Shown: piece after piece, positions 58,026-64,000 of the stretch
Numbering within the stretch: position 1 is the stretch's first letter
Layout: each line of letters opens with the position of its first letter
Assembly (NCBI RefSeq): GCF_007290395.2
Contig: NZ_CP041656.2
Coordinates: 682,001-746,000 of the forward strand
Reading direction: 5' to 3'
From: Bradyrhizobium cosmicum
GTDB taxonomy: Bacteria; Pseudomonadota; Alphaproteobacteria; Rhizobiales; Xanthobacteraceae
Length of the DNA: 64,000 nucleotides
The notes under the pieces: model-generated
Database searches by the model: none
Seen by the model: the letters and a program-made list of their open reading frames with translations, nothing else
What the model was told of the DNA's origin: nothing
Program-made: the position numbers and the translations under genes

Positions 58026-58840
58026 ACGCGCAAGCCTCCGTCACCGCGAAATCCTCCGGGGCGCAGCGCGCGGCGCGTTTCGTGCTTCCCGTCATCGTGT
58101 TCGCGGCCGGCCTTCTCGCCTGGGAATTCGTGGTCCGTGTCAGGGAGATTCCGCCCTACGTGCTGCCGGCGCCCTCCGTCATTGTCCTGACGCTGATCAA
58201 GGACTGGGCGGTGTTGTCACAATCGCTCGCCGCCACGCTGCTGACGACGCTCGAAGGTTTTGCCGCCGCCAGCATCGGCGGGATCGCGCTGGCGCTGTTG
58301 TTCAACCAGTCGAAATGGGTGGAATATTCGCTGTTCCCCTACGCCGTGGTGCTCCAGGTGACGCCGGTGATCGCGATCGCGCCGCTGCTTCTGATCTATC
58401 TGGAGCAGCAGACCGCGGTGGTCGTCTGCGCCTTCATCGTCGCCTTTTTCCCGGTGCTGTCGAACACCACGCTCGGGCTGAACTCCGTCGATCGCAACCT
58501 GGCGGGGCTGTTCCAGCTCTATGGCGCCTCGCCACAGCAGACCCTGCGGTTCCTGAAGCTGCCGGCGGCGCTGCCCTACATTCTCGGCGGCTTGCGCATT
58601 GCCGGCGGCCTGTCGCTGATCGGCGCGGTCGTGGCCGAAATCGCGGCCGGCACCGCCGGCGCGGGCTCCGGCCTTGCCTACAGGATCGCCGAATCCGGCT
58701 ATCGGTTGAACATACCCCGCATGTTCGCGGCGCTGCTGTTGTTGTCGCTCGCCGGGATTGTCATCTATGGGGTGCTGGCGGTAGTTTCCCACCTCGTTTT
58801 ACGGCGCTGGCATGAAAGCGCGCTTGGAAAGGACAACTGA
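58022..58840 (+). CDS. ABC transporter permease (NitT/TauT type)
   Basis: Membrane subunit of 272 residues, ATG overlapping the end of the ATPase gene; the longer frame upstream is antisense-like and rejected. The hydrophobic segments FVLPVIVFAAGLLAWEFVV, FAAASIGGIALALLF, LFPYAVVLQVTPVIAIAPLL, VVVCAFIVAFFPVLSNTTLG are followed by the ATPase-docking loop LYGASPQQTLRFLKLPAALP and two more segments. The TGA and the ATG of the next gene share one base, so the operon is tightly packed. Confidence 0.92.
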   Translation: MNAQASVTAKSSGAQRAARFVLPVIVFAAGLLAWEFVVRVREIPPYVLPAPSVIVLTLIKDWAVLSQSLAATLLTTLEGFAAASIGGIALALLFNQSKWVEYSLFPYAVVLQVTPVIAIAPLLLIYLEQQTAVVVCAFIVAFFPVLSNTTLGLNSVDRNLAGLFQLYGASPQQTLRFLKLPAALPYILGGLRIAGGLSLIGAVVAEIAAGTAGAGSGLAYRIAESGYRLNIPRMFAALLLLSLAGIVIYGVLAVVSHLVLRRWHESALGKDN

Positions 58841-59829
58841 TGGCTGCCGGTTCGATTTCGTCCGAAAAGATCGACCTTCTGATCTATGGGCCGGCGCGGC
58901 CGATCCTCGAAAACGGGTTCTCCGATCATTTCGTCGTGCACACGGCCGAGACGCGAGGTGACCTCGAGAGGCTGACGCCCGCGATCCGCGAAAAGATCCG
59001 CGGCGTGGCGGTGACCGATCACACCGCCCGCGTCGACAAGGATTCATTGTCGCAATTGCCCAAGCTCGAACTCGTGTCGAGCTTCGGTGTCGGCTACGAC
59101 CACGTCGATGTCAAATACGCGGCCGAGCGCAACATCATCGTCACCAACACGCCTGATGTGCTGACCGAGGAGGTCGCCGATGTCGCGATGGGCCTCCTAA
59201 TCTGCACGCTGCGCGAATTCATCAAGGCTGACCGTTATGTGCGTTCCGGTCTCTGGCAGACCCAGAACTATCCGCTCAGCGTAGGCTCGCTGCGCGACCG
59301 CAAGGTCGGCATCGTCGGCATGGGCCGGATCGGCCAGGCCATCGCGCGCCGGCTCGATGCCTCGCTGGTGCCTGTTGTCTACCACACACGCAATCCGTCC
59401 AAGGACGTCTCCTACAAGCACTATCCTGACTTGATCGAGATGGCGAAGGCGGTAGACACGCTGATGGTGATCGTGCCGGGCGGCGCCTCGACAAACAAGA
59501 TGGTCAATGCCGAAGTGCTCAAGGCGCTCGGCCCGCGCGGCGTGCTGGTCAATGTCGCGCGCGGCTCCGTGGTCGACGAGGCTGCGCTGGTGCAGGCGCT
59601 GAAATCCGGCACCATCCTCGCCGCTGGTCTCGACGTGTTCGCGGCCGAGCCGAACGTGCCGGACGAGCTCAAGACCATGCAGAACGTCGTGCTGCTGCCG
59701 CATATCGGCTCGGCCTCGGTGGTGACGCGCAACGCGATGAACCAGCTCGTGATCGACAACCTCAAGGCCTGGTTCTCCGGCAAGGCGCCGTTGACGCCGG
59801 TTGCGGAAACGCCGGTGAAGAGCCGCTGA
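58840..59829 (+). CDS. D-2-hydroxyacid dehydrogenase (NAD-dependent)
   Basis: Dehydrogenase of 329 residues interconverting a 2-oxo acid and a D-2-hydroxy acid. The nucleotide motif is GIVGMGRIGQAIARRL with Gly160, 162 and 165. The catalytic Arg241 is in VNVARGSVVDEAALV, Glu270 in LDVFAAEPNVP and His288 in LLPHIGSAS. It belongs to the glyoxylate/hydroxypyruvate reductase branch. It is the fourth gene of the NitT/TauT operon and shares one base with the permease stop, so it may act on the imported substrate. Confidence 0.93.
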   Translation: MAAGSISSEKIDLLIYGPARPILENGFSDHFVVHTAETRGDLERLTPAIREKIRGVAVTDHTARVDKDSLSQLPKLELVSSFGVGYDHVDVKYAAERNIIVTNTPDVLTEEVADVAMGLLICTLREFIKADRYVRSGLWQTQNYPLSVGSLRDRKVGIVGMGRIGQAIARRLDASLVPVVYHTRNPSKDVSYKHYPDLIEMAKAVDTLMVIVPGGASTNKMVNAEVLKALGPRGVLVNVARGSVVDEAALVQALKSGTILAAGLDVFAAEPNVPDELKTMQNVVLLPHIGSASVVTRNAMNQLVIDNLKAWFSGKAPLTPVAETPVKSR

Positions 59830-60521
59830 TGCGCGTTCTTCGGGTCGGAGCATCGGTCATCGCGGCGTGTGTCGCCGCGATCGGCATTGCGCATGCGCAA
59901 GATACGTCGACCTTGAAGAAGGACATGCCCGGGCAGTGGGAGCTCTCCACCACCGAGCGCAGCAAGACCTGCGTCGTCACCCTCAAGGCCGACGCCGCGG
60001 GGCAGGGCTACAAGCTCGAGCTGGAGCCGGCCTGCAAGACCGCCCTGCCTTTCACCAAAGACATCGTAGCCTGGAGCGTCAGGGGGCTCGACATCGTTCG
60101 TTTGCAGGATGCGACCGGTGAGGCCGTGATCGACTTCACCGAGGTCGAGGCCGGCATCTTCGAAGGTCTGCGGCAGGGCGAGGGCGTCTACATCCTGCAG
60201 GATCTCGCCGCCGCCCGCTCGATGGCCAAGTCGATGGACCAGATGATCGGCGACTGGTCGATGGTGCGTGGCAACGGCCAGCCGGTCTGTGGATTGACGC
60301 TGACCAACACGGAATCCGGCCCCGACAATTTCCAGGTCTTTCTCAAGCCGCGATGCGATGCGGCCATCGCGCAGTTCAACCCGACGCAATGGCGGCTCGA
60401 GCGCGGCCAGATCATCCTGATGTCAAAATCCGGCGATATCTGGCAGTTCGAGGCCGACGACAACGCGCAGTGGCGGCGCGTTCCTGACACCGCCGATCCC
60501 CTGATCATGCTGCGTCAGTAG
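59829..60521 (+). CDS. Protein with two AprI/Inh-type protease-inhibitor domains
   Basis: Exported protein of 230 residues with a signal peptide ending near IAHA. It contains two copies of the AprI/Inh (omp19-like) eight-strand barrel: copy 1 at about 32-125 (GQWELSTTERSKTCVVTL, Cys48 and Cys69) and copy 2 at about 138-230 (GDWSMVRGNGQPVCGLTL, Cys154 and Cys176). Each has its own Cys pair and W-R-L/W-S-V strand. Inh proteins block secreted metalloproteases or stand as outer-membrane lipoproteins. The ATG shares one base with the dehydrogenase stop. Its inhibitory role is not shown. Confidence 0.83.
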   Translation: MRVLRVGASVIAACVAAIGIAHAQDTSTLKKDMPGQWELSTTERSKTCVVTLKADAAGQGYKLELEPACKTALPFTKDIVAWSVRGLDIVRLQDATGEAVIDFTEVEAGIFEGLRQGEGVYILQDLAAARSMAKSMDQMIGDWSMVRGNGQPVCGLTLTNTESGPDNFQVFLKPRCDAAIAQFNPTQWRLERGQIILMSKSGDIWQFEADDNAQWRRVPDTADPLIMLRQ

Positions 60522-60535
60522 GCACCGCCGACGCA

Positions 60536-61918
60536 CTACGTCGTCGGCTTGGGTGGCGGCGCGGTGCCTTGCGCCCACTTCTCCAGCTTGCCGAGCATGC
60601 CCCAGGCGGTGAGCGCCAGCGAGATCGGCATCGCGAACTGGCCGAGGCCCGGCACCGCCGACACGACCGTGCCGAGCAGTCCGGCGATGCCGCCAGCATT
60701 GGGGCTCGCCGTGACGGAGGAGAGGAGCGCGGTGAGCACTGAGCCGCCGATGCCGAGCGCGGTCTTCTTGCCGTCGAGCAGCTTGCCGATGGTCTCGCCT
60801 AGCGCCCCGTTGACCTGGCCGAGCACGGGCTTGTTGTCCTTGTTGAGCAGGGTGCTGAGCAAGTCGACGACCTGCTTCAGCTGATCGACGGGAGCAGGGT
60901 TGGTCGTCGGGGTGACTGGTCCGGGCATGGGCGCCGTCTTGTTGATGAGGGAGAACAGCCGTTCGAACAGGTTGATCGGATCGTTGGTCGCCGGCAACGT
61001 GGTCGCTGGCGGCGTGCTTGCCTGCGGCGTGCCGCCCCGCAGCAATTGTGCGACGTCTTCCAGGCGCTTCAGGACCTGGGACAGATCGCCGCTCTGCACG
61101 GCGCCTCCGGCCTGCGTCGCACGCGTGATGGCGGCGACCGTGGCCGCGTCCAGAAGTCCGGTGTCCCGCAGCCCGTTCTGCTGTTGAAACTGCGAGACCG
61201 CGGCCTTCGTCTTCGGTCCGCTGATGCCGTCCTCCACGAGCGGCGGATTGGCGCCGAGCTTGTTGAGCGCCTGCTGCATGAGCGCGATCGTCGATGCCGC
61301 ATCGTCCTCGGGCTCGGCGCGGTTCGCAAATTGCGGGCCGTTATCGAGGGCGATCGAGGAGTCGAGCGCCATCATCGCGTGCAGGATCACCGCCGTGCCG
61401 AGCTGAGAGTCGACATGGTTCGCGTCGAACACGTGGTCGCGGACGAATTTTCCGGCCCGTGCCTCGGGTGGGCCGTACAGGGTCGAGCCGCCGTAGAGAT
61501 AAGGCGAATTGCACCCCTTGGCGTGATAGCCGAAGCCGTTGAACGCCTCCAGACGGTACAGGATCCGCCCGATGCTCCAGTCCTGCGCGCCGACGAAATT
61601 CTCGATCCGGAAGGCGTCCACGGCGCCGTCCACGAAGGTGGCGAACGGGCCGCGCCCTTTCGGAACGATCGTCGTCACGCGATGAAGCGACTCGCCGTTG
61701 CCGAGATAGGTGTCGAAATCGAAGTTAGACTCGCGGTAGTGACAGAGGGCGGCAAAATACCAGGGCACGCCGGTCAGCCGTTCGATCTGCTGATAGGTCG
61801 CCTTGCCGTTGATCGCCTTGCGAGCGACCGCATTGGCGTCGGCGAGGCGTGCAGGCCGGATCTCGAGACTGGCCCAATTCCGCTCATATTCGTTTTTCAA
61901 GCTCTCGAATGAAACCAT
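60536..61918 (-). CDS. Lysozyme-like + peptidoglycan-binding protein with hydrophobic C-terminus
   Basis: Protein of 460 residues, started at MVSFESLKNEYE with GGGAG before it. The N-terminal domain (about 1-195) has a lysozyme-like core with a probable catalytic Glu63 (LCHYRESNFDFDTYLGNGES) and FNGFGYHAKGCNSPYLYGGS. A PG_binding_1 domain follows (about 212-270; LMQQALNKLGANPPLVEDGI, AVSQFQQQNGLRDTGLLDAA). A linker leads to a C-terminal hydrophobic segment (about 385-440; GLLGTVVSAVPGLGQFAMPI) and a basic/Pro tail. No signal peptide is evident. It resembles an endolysin joined to a membrane anchor, with no phage genes around. Its role is likely cell-wall cleavage. Confidence 0.8.
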   Translation of the reverse strand: MVSFESLKNEYERNWASLEIRPARLADANAVARKAINGKATYQQIERLTGVPWYFAALCHYRESNFDFDTYLGNGESLHRVTTIVPKGRGPFATFVDGAVDAFRIENFVGAQDWSIGRILYRLEAFNGFGYHAKGCNSPYLYGGSTLYGPPEARAGKFVRDHVFDANHVDSQLGTAVILHAMMALDSSIALDNGPQFANRAEPEDDAASTIALMQQALNKLGANPPLVEDGISGPKTKAAVSQFQQQNGLRDTGLLDAATVAAITRATQAGGAVQSGDLSQVLKRLEDVAQLLRGGTPQASTPPATTLPATNDPINLFERLFSLINKTAPMPGPVTPTTNPAPVDQLKQVVDLLSTLLNKDNKPVLGQVNGALGETIGKLLDGKKTALGIGGSVLTALLSSVTASPNAGGIAGLLGTVVSAVPGLGQFAMPISLALTAWGMLGKLEKWAQGTAPPPKPTT

Positions 61919-62128
61919 CTCCCGCTCCCGCAAAAATTGATGAAAATATTCTTCATGCAAGTCAGGTGTGAGCCATGCGCCTTGGTCGCGGCATGGCTCC
62001 AGCGTGATCCGGCAAATCTGGCAGGCCGCGGGCCGGATGCATGTGAAATGGCTTACACGCTCGGGGAGAAAACAGCGCCGGTGGGGAGGGCCGATTTCGA
62101 AATCGGCCGAGGCGCTTGTCCGCGTTCT

Positions 62129-62842
62129 CTAGATCAACCGCATCCCGCGCAGGCTCGCGTGCCCGCTCTTGCCGACGATGATGTGGTCGTGCACGGCGAT
62201 CCCCAGCGGCTTGGCGATGTCGATGATCGCTTTCGTCATCTGGATGTCGGCCTGCGAGGGCGAGGGATCGCCCGAGGGGTGGTTATGCACCAGGATCAGC
62301 GCGGTGGCCGATAGCTCGAGCGCGCGCTTGATCACCTCGCGCGGATAGACCGGGGTGTGGTCGACGGTGCCGGTTTGCTGCACCTCGTCGGCGATCAGCT
62401 GGTTGCGCTTGTCGAGGAACAGCAGGCGGAATTGCTCCTTGTCGGCAAACGCCATGCTCGAGCGGCAATAGTCGATCACCTCGTTCCAGGACGACAGCGC
62501 GTTGCGGCTGTTGACCTCGCCCTTGGTCACGCGGCTTGCGGCGGCCGCGATCAGCTTGAGCTGGTTGACCGCGGCCTCGCCGACGCCCTCGACCTCGCGC
62601 AGGCGCGCGACCGGCGCGTGCACGACTTCGGCGAACGACCCAAAAATCTTGATTAGCGTCTTCGCCAGCGGCTTGGTATCGCGCCGCGGCAGCGCCGGAA
62701 ACAACGCCATCTCCAGCAGCTCGTAGTCGCTGAGCGCATCCGCCCCGGCGCTGTAAAATCGCTCGCGCAGCCGTTCGCGATGGCCGTGATAGTGCGGCGT
62801 GTCTTCAGGCTTGCTCTTGTGGTTGTCAGGCTTGGCGGGCAT
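62129..62842 (-). CDS. radC: RadC family JAB-domain protein
   Basis: RadC-like protein of 237 residues. The N-terminal helix-hairpin-helix region ([20 protein letters not shown] and [19 protein letters not shown]) is followed by the metal-binding JAMM motif in [20 protein letters not shown] (His-x-His and Asp) within about 170-200. [20 protein letters not shown] and [20 protein letters not shown] complete the domain. Early genetic work linked RadC to DNA repair, later studies did not confirm it; the role is unknown. It is a single gene, close to map. Confidence 0.93.
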   Translation of the reverse strand: MPAKPDNHKSKPEDTPHYHGHRERLRERFYSAGADALSDYELLEMALFPALPRRDTKPLAKTLIKIFGSFAEVVHAPVARLREVEGVGEAAVNQLKLIAAAASRVTKGEVNSRNALSSWNEVIDYCRSSMAFADKEQFRLLFLDKRNQLIADEVQQTGTVDHTPVYPREVIKRALELSATALILVHNHPSGDPSPSQADIQMTKAIIDIAKPLGIAVHDHIIVGKSGHASLRGMRLI

Positions 62843-62934
62843 CGGCCGCCAGCATTGCCAAGGAGCCCCGTTTTTGCAACCGTCAATTGCGGCGGCAAAT
62901 CCGGTTCACGTCGGGCCGTTGACCCCGGTGGCAA

Positions 62935-63753
62935 TCAGCCGATCTGCTTCTCGCCGTGCCGCTCCGACAGCGTGAAGATCTCGACGCCCGTCGCGGTGAC
63001 GCCGACCGAGTGCTCGAACTGCGCAGACAGCGAACGGTCCCGGGTGACGGCGGTCCAGCCGTCCGAGAGGATCTTCACATGCGGCTTGCCGAGATTGATC
63101 ATCGGCTCGATGGTGAAGAACATGCCGGGCTTGAGCTGGACGCCCTCGCCGGGCCGGCCGATATGGATGATGTTCGGCTCGTCGTGGAACATGCGCCCGA
63201 GGCCGTGGCCGCAGAAATCGCGCACCACGCTCATGCCCTGCGGTTCGACGAAGCTCTGGATGGCGTGGCCGATGTCGCCGGTGGTGGCGCCGGGCTTCAC
63301 CGCGGCGATGCCGCGCATCATGGCTTCATACGTCACCTCGATGAGGCGCTCGGCCCTGCGGGCGATCGGGCCGACCGCGTACATCCGGCTGGAATCGCCA
63401 TACCAGCCGTCGACGATGAAGGTGACGTCGATGTTGACGATGTCGCCTTCCTTCAGCGGCCGGTCGCCGGGCATGCCGTGGCAGACCACGTGGTTGAGCG
63501 AGGTGCAGGTCGAGTAGCGATAGCCGCGATACATCAGCGTCGCCGGATAGGCGCCGTGGTCGAAGGCGAAGTCGCGGACGAACTGGTCGATACGTTCGGT
63601 CGGTACGCCCGGCCCGACGATGTCGGTGAGCTCGTCGAGGCACTTGGACACCAGCGCACCGGCCTTGCGCATGCCGGCAAAGGCGCCCGGACCATGCAGC
63701 TTGATCTGTCCGGTCTTGCGCAGGGAGGTATCGGAGGCTTCGACGTAGCTCAT
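62935..63753 (-). CDS. map: Methionine aminopeptidase, type I
   Basis: Enzyme of 272 residues removing the initiator Met from new proteins. The start MSYVEASDTS (63753) is preferred to the longer frame. All metal and catalytic residues of type I are seen: His92 in CHGMPGD, Asp109 in NIDVTFIV, Asp120 in WYGDSS, His183 in GHGLGRMFHDEP, Glu216 in FTIEPM and Glu247 in QFEHSVGVT. It is essential in most bacteria. It is transcribed alone, downstream of the MscS-type gene at the edge. Confidence 0.96.
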   Translation of the reverse strand: MSYVEASDTSLRKTGQIKLHGPGAFAGMRKAGALVSKCLDELTDIVGPGVPTERIDQFVRDFAFDHGAYPATLMYRGYRYSTCTSLNHVVCHGMPGDRPLKEGDIVNIDVTFIVDGWYGDSSRMYAVGPIARRAERLIEVTYEAMMRGIAAVKPGATTGDIGHAIQSFVEPQGMSVVRDFCGHGLGRMFHDEPNIIHIGRPGEGVQLKPGMFFTIEPMINLGKPHVKILSDGWTAVTRDRSLSAQFEHSVGVTATGVEIFTLSERHGEKQIG

Positions 63754-63873
63754 GCGGGGCGGTTTTCTGGGCTCAAATCTCGATGTCGCGGAAAGGCTTG
63801 ATTTCACGTCCCAATCTAATGGTTGCGGGCCTGCATGCAAGCCGAGCTTACTGGCCTGGTAGCCGAAAACGAC

Positions 63874-64000
63874 CTAATTAGGGACTTCTACGGTGGTTTC
63901 GACCGGCAGGGCGCCGCCGCGGATGCGGATTTCACGGACCGGATAGGGAACCCGGATGCCCTCGCGCTTGAAGGAGTCCCACAGCGCCAGCATGACGTCG
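63874..64000 (-). CDS. Mechanosensitive ion channel (MscS) family protein, C-terminal end only
   Basis: The last 42 codons of a minus-strand gene that enters from the right edge. The translation includes ALWDSFKREGIRVPYPVREI and RIRGGALPVETTVEVPN before a TAG stop. The stretch F-x-x-x-G-I-x-x-P-x-P-x-R is the end of the cytoplasmic vestibule of MscS-type channels. The remainder lies outside the window; the full size and subfamily cannot be judged. Confidence 0.75.
   Translation of the reverse strand, partial: DVMLALWDSFKREGIRVPYPVREIRIRGGALPVETTVEVPN

Noticed and set aside
60536-61918. Prophage remnant around the endolysin-like gene
   Set aside because: Neighbours are a chromosomal Inh-type protein gene and radC/map; there are no capsid, tail, integrase or att sequences.

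Overview
The window looks like chromosomal DNA of a GC-rich alphaproteobacterium, most likely Bradyrhizobium or a close relative. The support is strong GC codon bias, families of long palindromic intergenic repeats typical of Bradyrhizobium, NitT/TauT-type ABC and Bug/TTT binding proteins, many acyl-CoA genes, and Fpr, RadC, Map and Tad-like proteins. No phage, transposase, integrase, CRISPR array or rRNA was found. One tRNA, Arg(CCU), is present. The genus call is inference from style; no database search was possible.

Layout. 1-5.7 kb: acyl-CoA catabolism (two crotonases, a VOC protein, two adjacent acyl-CoA dehydrogenases, an SDR). 5.8-10.2 kb: small envelope and stress proteins, a ketopantoate-reductase-like enzyme and an exported alpha/beta hydrolase. 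10.2-13.9 kb: a probable operon of AMP-binding ligase, RraA-like protein, cupin and Bug binding protein, ended by a hairpin. 13.96 kb: tRNA-Arg, followed by a tiny AraC remnant and an amidohydrolase. 15.4-17.9 kb: DoxX-DsrE-TlpA operon opposite a LysR regulator. 17.9-19.8 kb: alpha/beta hydrolase opposite an AraC regulator.

19.8-26.3 kb is a complete non-FadBA beta-oxidation module: acyl-CoA dehydrogenase, SDR, two MaoC-type proteins and an SCP-x-like thiolase on the minus strand. Opposite them are a TetR regulator and an acyl-CoA ligase, with a palindromic operator between. 26.3-33.2 kb: hydrolase, second ketopantoate-reductase-like protein, crotonase, then a FAD oxidoreductase with a full NitT/TauT-type ABC transporter. 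33.3-38.6 kb: a gentisate-forming and gentisate-cleaving aromatic cluster (gentisate dioxygenase, GST-type isomerase, MarR, benzoate-CoA-ligase-like gene, acyl-CoA-type FAD monooxygenase). Its two outward promoter regions share a CAGTATAC-type operator, and its ligase gene carries a one-base frameshift.

38.7-49.3 kb: small secreted proteins, a three-fold Cys-repeat protein, an NADP oxidoreductase, a DAACS symporter paired with an ABC-type binding protein, an ATP-grasp protein, Fpr, an FMN-type glutamate-synthase-like protein, a PilZ protein and a CBS/CorC membrane protein. 49.6-54.4 kb: three Tad-like pseudopilin/TadG genes and a double-barrel porin. 55-60.5 kb: creatininase-like enzyme, a second NitT/TauT-type ABC operon with a 2-hydroxyacid dehydrogenase and a tandem Inh-domain protein. 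60.5-64 kb: a lysozyme-like/peptidoglycan-binding protein, RadC, methionine aminopeptidase, and the end of an MscS channel gene cut by the window edge.
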